Shown here: positions 56,253 to 64,000 of the stretch, piece after piece
How the letters are laid out: each line of letters starts with the position of its first letter
Position numbering within the stretch: position 1 is the stretch's first letter
Assembly: GCA_013416435.1 (NCBI GenBank)
Contig: JACCEN010000003.1
Coordinates: forward strand, 186,001 to 250,000
Length of the DNA stretch: 64,000 nucleotides
Direction of reading: 5' to 3'
Origin: Alcaligenaceae bacterium
Lineage (GTDB): Bacteria > Pseudomonadota > Gammaproteobacteria > Burkholderiales > Burkholderiaceae_B
The notes under the pieces: model-generated
The model's database searches: none
The model's input: the letters and a program-made list of their open reading frames with translations, nothing else
What the model was told of the DNA's origin: nothing
Translations under genes and position numbers: made by a program

Positions 56253-57221
56253 TTACTGAACCTTGATGCCTGTCTCCTTGATGAAACGGGACCAGTAGTC
56301 GACCATCTGGCGGAAGGCTTTGTCCTGCTCTTCAGGCGAGTTGTGGATCAGTTCGATCCCGAACTGATCGACGCGTTCCTTGACCTTCGGATCTTTCATG
56401 GCTGCCTCAAAAGCCTGGTTCAGCCGGACGATCGCTGCATCCGGCGTGCCGGCTGGCGCATAGACGCCCCAATAGGTGTCGGCGTTCATGCCGTCCACGC
56501 TTTGCTCCTTGAAGGTGGGGACGTCGGGGATCAGCGTATTACGTTGATTTCCGGTAATCGCCAGCGCCTTCAGCCTCTTTTCTCGCAGATGTTGCAGGGC
56601 GGTCGTCGTGCCGCCAAAGTAGATTTCCACTTGGCCGCTCAGTATGGCGGTCATCGCCGGTGCCACGCCCTGGAAGGGAACGTGCATGATGTCCAATCCG
56701 GTGACCTTCTTGAACAGCTCGCCCGCGATGTGCGTCGATGAGCCGTAGCCGCCGGAGCCGAAGTTGAGTTTCCCGGGATTCTTCTTGGCGTAGTCGATGA
56801 GTTCCGGCAACGAATTGAAAGGGAGGTCGCCGTTGATCAAGAGGACAAGCGGCGCCTTCGCAAAGCCGGTGATGGCCCTGAAGTCCTTGGTGGTGTCGTA
56901 AGGAAGGTCAGCCATCAAGCCGGGATTGACGAGCAGTGCCAGGTCCGCGAACAGTATGGTGTGGCCGTCCGGCGTGACGCGGGCCACCTGGGAAGTACCG
57001 ATGACCGATGCGCCGCCCGGCTTGTTTTCGATGATGACGCTCTGGCCCAGATTCTCGGAGAGCGGACCTTGTACCAGCCGGCCCAGTATGTCGCTCGTGC
57101 CGCCTGCGCTATAAGGGATGACTACTTTTACAGGCCGCGTGGGAAAGTCGGCCGCGACGGCGCCGGTGCACGCGAAAAGACACATGGATAATGCGGTGGA
57201 TATCGTTCTGAGAATTTTCAT
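56253..57221 (-). CDS. Bug family substrate-binding protein
   Basis: 322-residue periplasmic binding protein. Signal peptide to about residue 24 (A-V-A-A), then F-P-T-R-P-V-K-V-V-I-P-Y-S-A-G-G-T-S-D-I-L-G-R. Last gene of a four-gene minus-strand operon with a deacetylase-fold protein, an alpha/beta hydrolase and an amidase. It probably captures their substrate. No membrane permease is adjacent. Confidence 0.9.
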   Translation of the reverse strand: MKILRTISTALSMCLFACTGAVAADFPTRPVKVVIPYSAGGTSDILGRLVQGPLSENLGQSVIIENKPGGASVIGTSQVARVTPDGHTILFADLALLVNPGLMADLPYDTTKDFRAITGFAKAPLVLLINGDLPFNSLPELIDYAKKNPGKLNFGSGGYGSSTHIAGELFKKVTGLDIMHVPFQGVAPAMTAILSGQVEIYFGGTTTALQHLREKRLKALAITGNQRNTLIPDVPTFKEQSVDGMNADTYWGVYAPAGTPDAAIVRLNQAFEAAMKDPKVKERVDQFGIELIHNSPEEQDKAFRQMVDYWSRFIKETGIKVQ

Positions 57222-57239
57222 ATCGCTTCCGAAAGATGA

Positions 57240-58706
57240 TTACGAGCTTGGCTGCTCTGTGGGTTGATCGAGATTGGCCTGCGGTCGGCGGTGGATCCAG
57301 GGGTTGATGGCTTCAAGCTGTGCGGAAAGCTGCAAGATCAGGTCTTCACGTCCGAAGGCGCCAAGGATTTGGCACGCGACCGGCAGCCCGCCGGCGCTCT
57401 GATGCACTGGCACGCTGGCGGCCGGCAGCCCGGCTGCATTGATGGGAGCCAGAAAAGGCGTGTACAGCGCGGCCTTTTGACGAAACTCCGTGAACGATGG
57501 CTGGCGCATCGAAATCGTGCCCAGCTTGACGGCGGTGCTTGTCAGCGCCGGGGTCAGCACCAGATCGAAGCCGGCAAGCGCACCGGCAAATATGCGGCCG
57601 ATATGATGGAAACGCTGTATCGCCAGGATGTAGTCGCCCGCAGCGAGAGTTGCACCCCTTTCATAGCCATCCAGCATGGCCGGCTCCAGGTCGCCGTGTT
57701 GTAGAACTTGCCCCGTCGCCGCCAGTTTTGCATCGACCGACACTTTGATGTTGGCGGCCATGACATGGATCAGCGCCTGGATGAAGCCGTCGTAATCCAG
57801 CGGTGGCGGATACGAGTCGACCACTGTATGGCCGAGCGACTGGCATAGCTTTACAGCGGCTTCCAGGGCGGCCGCGGCTTCATCGCTTATTGGAATACCG
57901 TCCCAGGCTTCGCGCCACACTGCTATTTTCAGTGATTTCCCAGGCGCTTGCTGTACGGCGCTCAGGTAAGAACTCGCCATGGAGGGCGCGGCATAGGGCG
58001 CGCCTGTTTCTGTGCCGGCGATTTGATCCAGCACCGCCGCTGTATCGCGCACTGTACGGGTAAGAACGCCATCGCAAGCAAGCCCTCCCCATCCTTCACC
58101 ACGCAACGGCCCCATGGGAATGAGCCCGCGTGAGGGCTTGAGGCCGTATACGCCGCAGCAAGCCGCGGGGATGCGTATCGATCCGCCGCCGTCGCTGCCG
58201 TGTGCGATCGGAACGATGCCCAGCGCCACGGCGACGGCGGCTCCTCCGCTGGATCCGCCGCTGGAGCGGCCGGGATCCCATGGGTTGCGGGTTGGACCGC
58301 CATAGAGCGCGGCCTCGGTCGTGGGCGCCATGCAAAGCTCGGGTACCGTGGTCCGGGCAAAGGGTAATAGTCCCGCGGCCTCAAAACGCCCGACTAGCGT
58401 GGCGTCGTGGGCATAGCGTGTGTCGCGAAAGAGCCTGGAACCCAGGCTGGATGCCAGCCGCACCGAGGCCAGCCCCGAGTCTTTGAGAAGAAAAGGTATG
58501 CCGGCAAATATGCCCTTGGGCTTCCAGGTGTCCGCCCACTCGCGCGCCATGTCGTATTCCGGATGGCAAATCGCATTCAAGTTCCGGCCTTGATCCTGGG
58601 CAAGCCGTATCGCGCATTCCATGAGCTCGCGTGTCGTGACGGCGCAGGATGACAGGAGCTCGGCCAGGCCGAGGCCATCGTGGCGAAGGTATTCGTCGCA
58701 GTTCAT
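57240..58706 (-). CDS. Amidase signature family amidase
   Basis: 488-residue hydrolase with the Ser-cisSer-Lys triad: Lys in [10 protein letters not shown], the two Ser in [15 protein letters not shown] and [14 protein letters not shown]. It cleaves amides to acids and ammonia or amines. The start overlaps the stop of the alpha/beta hydrolase (4 bases). In this operon it could act as a half-amidase after ring opening by the deacetylase-fold enzyme. Confidence 0.9.
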   Translation of the reverse strand: MNCDEYLRHDGLGLAELLSSCAVTTRELMECAIRLAQDQGRNLNAICHPEYDMAREWADTWKPKGIFAGIPFLLKDSGLASVRLASSLGSRLFRDTRYAHDATLVGRFEAAGLLPFARTTVPELCMAPTTEAALYGGPTRNPWDPGRSSGGSSGGAAVAVALGIVPIAHGSDGGGSIRIPAACCGVYGLKPSRGLIPMGPLRGEGWGGLACDGVLTRTVRDTAAVLDQIAGTETGAPYAAPSMASSYLSAVQQAPGKSLKIAVWREAWDGIPISDEAAAALEAAVKLCQSLGHTVVDSYPPPLDYDGFIQALIHVMAANIKVSVDAKLAATGQVLQHGDLEPAMLDGYERGATLAAGDYILAIQRFHHIGRIFAGALAGFDLVLTPALTSTAVKLGTISMRQPSFTEFRQKAALYTPFLAPINAAGLPAASVPVHQSAGGLPVACQILGAFGREDLILQLSAQLEAINPWIHRRPQANLDQPTEQPSS

Positions 58707-59515
58707 TGCATGGCGCCGGGATGGCGGGTCAGAAAGCTGATCAGGTCAGCGACGCACCGGTCGGGAAGGTACTCGCAGATGCTATGGCGCTCGCCTTCGT
58801 ACATCAGGACCTCGGAACGGCTCATGCGGTCTTTCATCGGTTTGTACACCGCCGTGTTGCCAATGCGCCCCGCGCCTGGGACAACAACCAGTGTCGGGCA
58901 GGTAATGCGATGGAGCTGGTCCGACCATTCCTGAGTCGCCATGTAGCCGACGAACTTGCCGATGAACGGTACATCGTTGTCGCTCAGCGCATCCAGGAAC
59001 ATTTCAACCTGCGGCGTCCCGATCATGTGCGGCGGGAACCTGTCGTCTATCGTGTCGGCCAGGAAATTGCGCAGGCCTTTTTCAGCGACCATGGGCAGCC
59101 ATGAGCTGGCCTGGCTGTTCTTCAGCCCCGGCGCGGAACCGAACAAGGCGAGGGTGGCGATTCTTTCGGGATGGTTCATTGCCAGATGCTGGCCCACATA
59201 ACCGCCCGCCGAGTTGCCGACGAAGTGGACGGCTTTGCAGCCCAGATGGTCCATGAGAGCGAGCGTGTCATTCACCAGGATTTCCATGGACAGTTCCGCA
59301 TCCGCTGCCGGGACGCTGCTTTTCCCATGGCCGCGCATGTCCATGCGAACGACTTTGTATTGTCGGGACAGGCCCGGAATCCATGGCCGGAAACGGTCGG
59401 CGTTGGCCATGGCCCCATGAAGCATGAAGATGGTGGGGGCCGGCTCCCAAGGGTCGGTGAAGTCATCCACGTAATAGTTGAAGCGTACGCCGTCGTGATC
59501 GAAATGATGTTGCAT
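58703..59515 (-). CDS. Alpha/beta-fold hydrolase
   Basis: 270-residue hydrolase from ATG 59515 (an in-frame start at 59581 would overlap the upstream gene). Motifs are L-H-G-A-M-A-N-A (oxyanion region), M-R-G-H-G-K-S, the nucleophile Ser in V-G-N-S-A-G-G-Y, and a late His in G-E-R-H-S-I-C-E-Y. It resembles 3-oxoadipate enol-lactonase-like and carboxylester hydrolases. Substrate unknown; operon with amidase and deacetylase-fold protein. Confidence 0.85.
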   Translation of the reverse strand: MQHHFDHDGVRFNYYVDDFTDPWEPAPTIFMLHGAMANADRFRPWIPGLSRQYKVVRMDMRGHGKSSVPAADAELSMEILVNDTLALMDHLGCKAVHFVGNSAGGYVGQHLAMNHPERIATLALFGSAPGLKNSQASSWLPMVAEKGLRNFLADTIDDRFPPHMIGTPQVEMFLDALSDNDVPFIGKFVGYMATQEWSDQLHRITCPTLVVVPGAGRIGNTAVYKPMKDRMSRSEVLMYEGERHSICEYLPDRCVADLISFLTRHPGAMQ

Positions 59516-59525
59516 GAGAAGGTTC

Positions 59526-60455
59526 TCAGGCTGTTTGGGAGGTGAATTGATCGATGCGCCGGGTGTGCTCTGCCACCACATCCGCCATGCACCTGAATTG
59601 GGCGCCTTCTTCCAGCAGGCGGACGATCAGACGCTCCAGCATGCGCATGCGGTGTCCGCGGCCTATGACTTGCGGATGGAAGGTATAAGTGACGGCGCCC
59701 CAGTCCAGGTTTTCCTTCATGTAAAGAAAGTCTTCCATCCAGTTTTCCAGCACGCCGTTGGAATTCATGAGTCCGGGAAGAATCCCGGCGGGCGTGCGGG
59801 TGAACTCGAAATGCGGGAAATCGTCCAGGCTCCAGCTCACGGGCATTTCAATCAGCGAGGTCGCCGGCCCGAATGCGGCGGGCTGATCCGCCTCGATGAC
59901 GTCGCGATGGCGCACGAAATAAGGCGTGTAGTCGTCGGCCATCATGCTGCTGTCGTACTTGAACCCTTGTTCGATCAGCAGGTCGACCGAATTCGCACTC
60001 AGGTCCCATGCCGGCGAGCGATAGCCGGCGGCATAGGCGCCAGTGAGATCGCGGATGGTTTCGTTGGCGCGGATCAAGGAAGCCCGCTCCTCCTCCAGGC
60101 TCATGTTCACGGGCGAGACATGCGACCAGCCATGGTGGCCGATCTCATGTCCGGCGTCCCGGATTTTCCGGCACAAGTCGGGATAGGTTTCCAGCGTATG
60201 GCCGGGAATGAACCATGTCGCTTTCACGTCGTAGCGGTCAAGCAGCCGGAGAATGCGCTTAGTCCCCACGACACCGAATTCACCGCGTGAAATCGGTGTG
60301 GGCGAAGTGACGCCGCGCGCGACCCACAAGGAAATCGCGTCGAAATCAAAGGATAGGCAAACGATGGACGTACTCAATGGCTTGTGCCTCTGGGCGAAGG
60401 GACGATCGATCACTATAGAGGGGGAGGCAGCATGGCGTGTTGCTGCGTGCGTCAT
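59526..60455 (-). CDS. Polysaccharide-deacetylase-fold hydrolase, possibly imidase/PuuE-like
   Basis: 309-residue member of the NodB/CE4 fold. It has S-F-D-F-D near residue 35, a probable metal Asp pair, and G-H-E-I-G-H-H-G-W-S-H. There is no signal peptide, so it is cytoplasmic, unlike real polysaccharide deacetylases. Cytoplasmic members include allantoinase PuuE and cyclic imide hydrolase. Clustered with an amidase, a hydrolase and a Bug protein, ring-amide catabolism is more plausible than sugar deacetylation. First gene of the operon, divergent from a LysR regulator. Confidence 0.8.
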   Translation of the reverse strand: MTHAATRHAASPSIVIDRPFAQRHKPLSTSIVCLSFDFDAISLWVARGVTSPTPISRGEFGVVGTKRILRLLDRYDVKATWFIPGHTLETYPDLCRKIRDAGHEIGHHGWSHVSPVNMSLEEERASLIRANETIRDLTGAYAAGYRSPAWDLSANSVDLLIEQGFKYDSSMMADDYTPYFVRHRDVIEADQPAAFGPATSLIEMPVSWSLDDFPHFEFTRTPAGILPGLMNSNGVLENWMEDFLYMKENLDWGAVTYTFHPQVIGRGHRMRMLERLIVRLLEEGAQFRCMADVVAEHTRRIDQFTSQTA

Positions 60456-60560
60456 AGCTGACTTGCACGCGAGATCAAATCAAAGCCGGGACGGATTGCC
60501 ATGCCTGGGCAATAATTTGATATTCTGTGCCATGGATTTCACCCGCCCACCATCCGTACC

Positions 60561-61517
60561 GTGACCAAAGCAAGCAGCATCCGGCTGGACGCCACAGCCA
60601 GTTTATTGCGGCTGCGGATGTTTGCCGTGGTCGCCGAAGAGGGCAGCCTGACCCGCGCGGCAGTGCATCTGGACAGCGACGTCGCCGCATTGAGCCGCCA
60701 GATCAGCGCCCTTGAACAACAATGCGGAACGCGTCTGTTCAACCGGACCGGCCGTGGCGTGAGCTTGTCCGAAGCCGGTTTGCGGATTTATCCGCAGGTC
60801 CAGGCGCTCTTGGCGGAAGCCTCGCTGCTTGAAGAGACGATACGCGGGCAGGCCGATGTGGTAAGAGGCAGCGTGACGCTGGTCATGATGCCCTCCATCG
60901 CGGCCACGCTCGTGGGGCGGGTATTTACCGTGCTGCGTGATACGCATCCCGACGTCCATATCAAGGTCATGGAAGGGGCCAGCGGCAAAGTCGTCGAATG
61001 GCTCGCCGATGGGCGTGCCGACATCGGCCTGCTCTACCGCTACAAGCTTCCTTTGCCGCCGGGGGAAGAAGCGCTCGCAACCGTCGACGCCCACCTTGTC
61101 GGGCCACCCGGCGACCGCGCCACCGCCAATGAAACGGTGGATTTTCGTGCACTGGCGTCCGTGCCTCTGGTGCTGCCCAGCTATCCCAATGGCTTGCGGC
61201 GCGAGCTGGATTCCCTTGCGCGGACCGCGGGCATCGCGCTTACGCCTTTGCTGGAGTCGGAGTCCCTGGTGCTGTTGAAGTCATTGGCGATGAATCACGG
61301 GCTTAATGTGGTTCTTTCGGTTCACGCCATCGAAGAAGAGCTCGCCGCAGGGAAGCTCCAGGCCTCGCGTATCGTCGGTCCGAGCGTCAGGTCCACCATT
61401 TCCATCGCCTTTGGCAAGGCGAAATCCCCGGGGCGTGCGGTCGAACTGGTATCGCGAAGCATTCGCCAGCTCTTGACGGAAGTCGTGCACGAGCCGCCCT
61501 TGGGGAGGACATCGTGA
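60561..61517 (+). CDS. LysR family transcriptional regulator
   Basis: 318-residue regulator from GTG 60561. The HTH reads L-R-L-R-M-F-A-V-V-A-E-E-G-S-L-T-R-A-A, then A-A-L-S-R-Q-I-S-A-L-E-Q-Q-C-G-T-R-L-F-N-R-T-G-R-G-V. The effector domain starts near residue 100. It is divergent from the deacetylase-amidase-Bug operon, the likely target, with a 105-base shared promoter region. Confidence 0.9.
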   Translation: MTKASSIRLDATASLLRLRMFAVVAEEGSLTRAAVHLDSDVAALSRQISALEQQCGTRLFNRTGRGVSLSEAGLRIYPQVQALLAEASLLEETIRGQADVVRGSVTLVMMPSIAATLVGRVFTVLRDTHPDVHIKVMEGASGKVVEWLADGRADIGLLYRYKLPLPPGEEALATVDAHLVGPPGDRATANETVDFRALASVPLVLPSYPNGLRRELDSLARTAGIALTPLLESESLVLLKSLAMNHGLNVVLSVHAIEEELAAGKLQASRIVGPSVRSTISIAFGKAKSPGRAVELVSRSIRQLLTEVVHEPPLGRTS

Positions 61518-61532
61518 ATAGGGTGCTCGGTC

Positions 61533-62171
61533 TTGAGCGCCGATGAAACGCAGGACAAGCCGGCCCGGCTCCGTTGCGGGCGCTGCCAGCGACCCATGTC
61601 TCATTGCCTGTGTGCTTGCATACCGGCCGTGTCCCATCGCACACGCGTCGTCGTGCTGCAGCACCCCGATGAGGCGAAACACCCCTTGAATACCGCGAGG
61701 TTGGCGGTATTGGGGCTGGAACGGGCCGAATTACTGGTCGGCGTGGATTTTCCACAGCTAGACGGCATGATCGCTTCGGCAGGACAGGCATGGCTGTTGT
61801 TTCCGGCTGAAGATGAAACGCGGTCGCGACCGTTGACTGCGTATCGAGGCGGTGATGCGTCGCTGTTGATCGTGCCTGACGGAACCTGGCGCAAAGCGCG
61901 CCAGGTCGTCCGCGCGAACCCGGTGCTGGGCATCTTGCCCCGGCTCAGCCTGCCGATGGGAGAACCTTCCGCGTATCGGATTCGCAAGGCGCGCGAGCCT
62001 GCTGCGGTCTCCACCATCGAGGCCATTGTGCGCACGCTTTCGATATTGGAGCCATGGCAGGACTTTCAGCCCTTGTTGAAACCTTTTAGTGTGCTGGTGG
62101 AACAGCAGGTTCAGGCTATGGCGCAACAGACCCGGCAACGGGGCGGGGCGGGCGCTCAAGACTCAACTTGA
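61533..62171 (+). CDS. tapT: DTW-domain tRNA-uridine aminocarboxypropyltransferase
   Basis: 212-residue DTW-domain protein that transfers an aminocarboxypropyl group from SAM to uridine-47 of tRNAs (acp3U). An N-terminal Cys cluster is seen in C-G-R-C-Q-R-P-M-S-H-C-L-C. The DTW-type motif is D-G-T-W, followed by R-K-A-R. TTG 61533 is the apparent start. It is the last chromosomal gene before phage-like sequence. Confidence 0.86.
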   Translation: MSADETQDKPARLRCGRCQRPMSHCLCACIPAVSHRTRVVVLQHPDEAKHPLNTARLAVLGLERAELLVGVDFPQLDGMIASAGQAWLLFPAEDETRSRPLTAYRGGDASLLIVPDGTWRKARQVVRANPVLGILPRLSLPMGEPSAYRIRKAREPAAVSTIEAIVRTLSILEPWQDFQPLLKPFSVLVEQQVQAMAQQTRQRGGAGAQDST

Positions 62172-62225
62172 AGCGCGGCGCGATATTTGCGGCTTCTTGA
62201 GCGAGATATTTGAGCCACCGAGGAA

Positions 62226-62240
62226 TTGCACCCGGTGCAA
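62226..62240. repeat. Inverted repeat at the chromosome-prophage boundary
   Basis: TTGCACC and GGTGCAA flank a single C: a perfect 7-1-7 inverted repeat. It lies in the 108-base gap between the tRNA-modification gene and the first phage-like gene. It could be part of an attachment site or of a terminator for either convergent gene. No T-tract follows. Confidence 0.3.
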
Positions 62241-62279
62241 ATGAATTGCAGGAACCGCACCTTGCGATCCCTGCCTTGT

Positions 62280-62603
62280 CTACATGCCGCGCTTCGCGAC
62301 CTCTTTCTCGTAAGCCATCCTGCAGTGACTGTGCTCACCAGCAAACCACAGGAACCCCCAATCAATAACAGCGACGAGCACACCGTAGCGCCTTTCGTCT
62401 CTGCGGCGCCAGCAACGAGCTGAGAACGTCTCGTCCTCGTCACCACCCGCCGCGACGTTCCCGAGCTGATCGTACGCCACGGCAAGCCGCCAGCCCTTCC
62501 TTCCAGTGCCGGAGACCGCCGATACCGGCAGCGCGATCAACGCCCACACCGCCACAGCCAAGCACCCGAACCAGATCAGAACCCAAGCGGCAAGTCGTTT
62601 CAT
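62280..62603 (-). CDS. Phage-type small membrane protein
   Basis: 107-residue protein with an N-terminal helix (about residues 5-28) and a soluble part containing D-Q-L-G-N-V-A-A-G-G-D-E-D-E-T-F-S-A-R. Small membrane proteins with a G-G-D-x-D-E-T-x-S-x-R pattern are frequent in prophages. I do not know a function. It overlaps the next phage gene by 4 bases and ends the phage segment. Confidence 0.65.
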   Translation of the reverse strand: MKRLAAWVLIWFGCLAVAVWALIALPVSAVSGTGRKGWRLAVAYDQLGNVAAGGDEDETFSARCWRRRDERRYGVLVAVIDWGFLWFAGEHSHCRMAYEKEVAKRGM

Positions 62604-63220
62604 TGGGCCTCCTGTAGCGCCAGGAGCCGACCGGAGACCGCCGGAACTGCAAGCACCGCCTCGTGACCAGCCGCCTCATCCAGCTGGTCCTCAACCCATT
62701 GCCGGGCCCCCATGATGTTTCCGGCGGCGGCCTTGTACAGGTTCGACTTGGCGATCACTCGAGTGGCCAGGTCAGCGATACCGATGCTTCGCGAGAGAGC
62801 CAGCTGGCGCAGCAACGGCGCAGGCGCTTCCGAGTCGGCCATCAGCGCCTCCGCCTCCTTGAGCTGCTGATCCCACGTGAGAACCTCCCGCTCCGGGTAC
62901 GCCCGATCCAGCTCCGCCAGTAACTCGTCCGCCTCGGCATTGGCCAGCGCCAGACGCTCAGCCTTCGCCGCCGCCGCGAGCGCGCCATCGTCGGCAGGCA
63001 GCTCCACCTGGCCGAGCACGGCCGCATCCGACGATGCGCATGCCGGTATGCCGGCGGGCTGGCCGGCCTCGCGCACATCGACAAAGAACCCCGAAGCGAT
63101 GTAGTCAGTTGGCACAACCCAAACGGTGACCGTAGCCGGCAGGGCCAGGCGCGGCAACTCCTGAATGCTCGCGCCGTTCACGAGCAGAAAGCCATCGGCA
63201 ATTGAAATTGAAGTCATCAT
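62600..63220 (-). CDS. Phage tail protein, possibly tail-fibre assembly related
   Basis: 206-residue protein with a helical Ala/Glu-rich middle (A-K-A-E-R-L-A-L-A-N-A-E-A-D-E-L-L-A-E-L-D) and a W-D-Q-Q-L-K-E-A-E-A segment. This layout resembles DUF4376/tail-fibre-assembly-type phage proteins. The start overlaps the reverse-transcriptase stop (ATGA), and the stop overlaps the next phage gene, so the three are one unit. The specific role is uncertain. Confidence 0.6.
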   Translation of the reverse strand: MMTSISIADGFLLVNGASIQELPRLALPATVTVWVVPTDYIASGFFVDVREAGQPAGIPACASSDAAVLGQVELPADDGALAAAAKAERLALANAEADELLAELDRAYPEREVLTWDQQLKEAEALMADSEAPAPLLRQLALSRSIGIADLATRVIAKSNLYKAAAGNIMGARQWVEDQLDEAAGHEAVLAVPAVSGRLLALQEAQ

Positions 63221-64000
63221 GCACCCCTTGTCAGAACAAAATCGGAAAGCACCCCTTCCACCGTGCGGCGCGCCTGGCAGTGCTTTGTATAGGCAAGAAA
63301 GCTATTCACTCGCGGCTGAACGAAATCCAGACCGATCTCGCCCCGCTCGTATTGGGCGGCCAAGCGCTTGAACGTCGCATGCGCCTTCCGGATATTCCGC
63401 TTGCGGGGCAGCATATGCGTGGGCCAGACCCGATAGCCGGCGAAGTCGACGCCGCGCGACGCGGGAAAATAGGCCGACTTCGGATTGAGCCGAAGGCCCA
63501 GCCGCGCCAGCTCATCCTCAGCCGCCGTAAGGATCGCCCGGGCACCGCCCTTCGACGGCGCGATGATCACAAAATCATCCATATAGCGCACATACATCCC
63601 GCAGCCCGCATCGTCGGTCATCGCATGATCGAACTGATCCATCACGATGTTGCCGTCAAGCTGGCTCGTGAGGGCGCCCACCGGCACGCCGATGCCGCCC
63701 TCGTGACCATAGCCCTGGGTGATGCGCCACCACAGGCTGAGCGTACGCGAGCACGAGATCGTCGAGGAGATCGCCTTGAACAGGACGCTATGCGAAATGC
63801 TTGCGAAATACTTCGAGACGTCGCCCTTCACGATATAGGGGTTCGACCACCGCGCCGCCGCCTCACGCAGCATCCGCTGAACCGCCCACACGGCCCGCTG
63901 CGAGCCCTTTCCAGTGCGGCAGGCATAACTATGCGCGATGAACTTGCGATCGAAGTACGGCTCCACCACGCGCACCAAAGCATGATGAACAATGCGATCA
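63217..64000 (-). CDS. Phage reverse transcriptase, DGR type (5' end beyond window)
   Basis: C-terminal 260 residues of a reverse transcriptase; the frame is open to base 64000 and the start is outside. Motifs in order are S-Y-A-C-R-T-G-K-G, V-K-G-D-V-S-K-Y-F-A-S-I (first catalytic Asp) and G-V-P-V-G-A-L-T-S-Q. Then come Y-V-R-Y-M-D-D-F-V-I (catalytic YMDD), F-A-G-Y-R-V-W-P-T-H and a basic R-K-R-N. The G-x-x-x-S-Q form of motif 4 and the W-P-T-H segment match the Brt reverse transcriptase of Bordetella phage BPP-1, the prototype diversity-generating retroelement. Template and variable repeats are not in the window. Confidence 0.85.
   Translation of the reverse strand, partial: DRIVHHALVRVVEPYFDRKFIAHSYACRTGKGSQRAVWAVQRMLREAAARWSNPYIVKGDVSKYFASISHSVLFKAISSTISCSRTLSLWWRITQGYGHEGGIGVPVGALTSQLDGNIVMDQFDHAMTDDAGCGMYVRYMDDFVIIAPSKGGARAILTAAEDELARLGLRLNPKSAYFPASRGVDFAGYRVWPTHMLPRKRNIRKAHATFKRLAAQYERGEIGLDFVQPRVNSFLAYTKHCQARRTVEGVLSDFVLTRGA

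Overview
The window is about 64 kb of high-GC chromosome from a betaproteobacterium, most probably an Alcaligenaceae member close to Bordetella or Achromobacter. This rests on four Bug-type tripartite-tricarboxylate binding proteins without their permeases, an esterase resembling Alcaligenes esterase 713, RpiR, IclR and LysR catabolic regulators, and dispersed GGGGTCAGACCCC-type palindromes at gene 3' ends. Genus is inference; there is no rRNA or other phylogenetic marker here.

Layout. 1-7362: the 3' part of a giant cyclic beta-1,2-glucan synthase. 7515-12372: an RpiR regulator, a class III aminotransferase, a Bug protein and an M81 peptidase. 12541-18589: SYLF lipoprotein, DUF1488 protein, Bcr-type MFS pump, a 27-residue membrane peptide, an acidic protein, a PAS hybrid histidine kinase, a small membrane protein behind a Fur-box-like site, and an MscS channel. 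18754-27955: IclR next to a gamma-glutamyltransferase lacking its N-terminus, a TPP enzyme, an aminotransferase, two Bug proteins, a LysR regulator and an esterase. 28012-38216: a complete selenocysteine and formate dehydrogenase island, all on the minus strand: fdoG (in-frame Sec TGA), fdoH, fdoI, fdhE, selA, selB, tRNA-Sec and selD.

38332-49169: an iron locus. A FecI sigma factor, FecR and a TonB receptor with an STN domain face a divergent eight-gene operon. Its order and sizes match fpvGHJK-fpvCDEF of Pseudomonas aeruginosa, the system that reduces ferri-siderophore in the periplasm and releases iron. Two of its genes (fpvK-like and fpvC-like) carry apparent frameshifts. 49208-61517: ArfB, an Ntn-hydrolase/binding-protein/RpiR operon, an LprI-like protein, DUF1428, a phospholipase D, and a Bug-amidase-hydrolase-deacetylase operon that could degrade cyclic imides, with a divergent LysR gene. 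61533-62171: tRNA aminocarboxypropyltransferase. 62280-64000: the edge of a prophage, ending in a reverse transcriptase of the diversity-generating type that runs off the window.

The strongest candidates for a second look are the Fpv-like reductive iron-release locus with its two frameshifts, the phage reverse transcriptase whose template and variable repeats should lie just past 64000, and the tRNA-Sec gene embedded between selB and selD.
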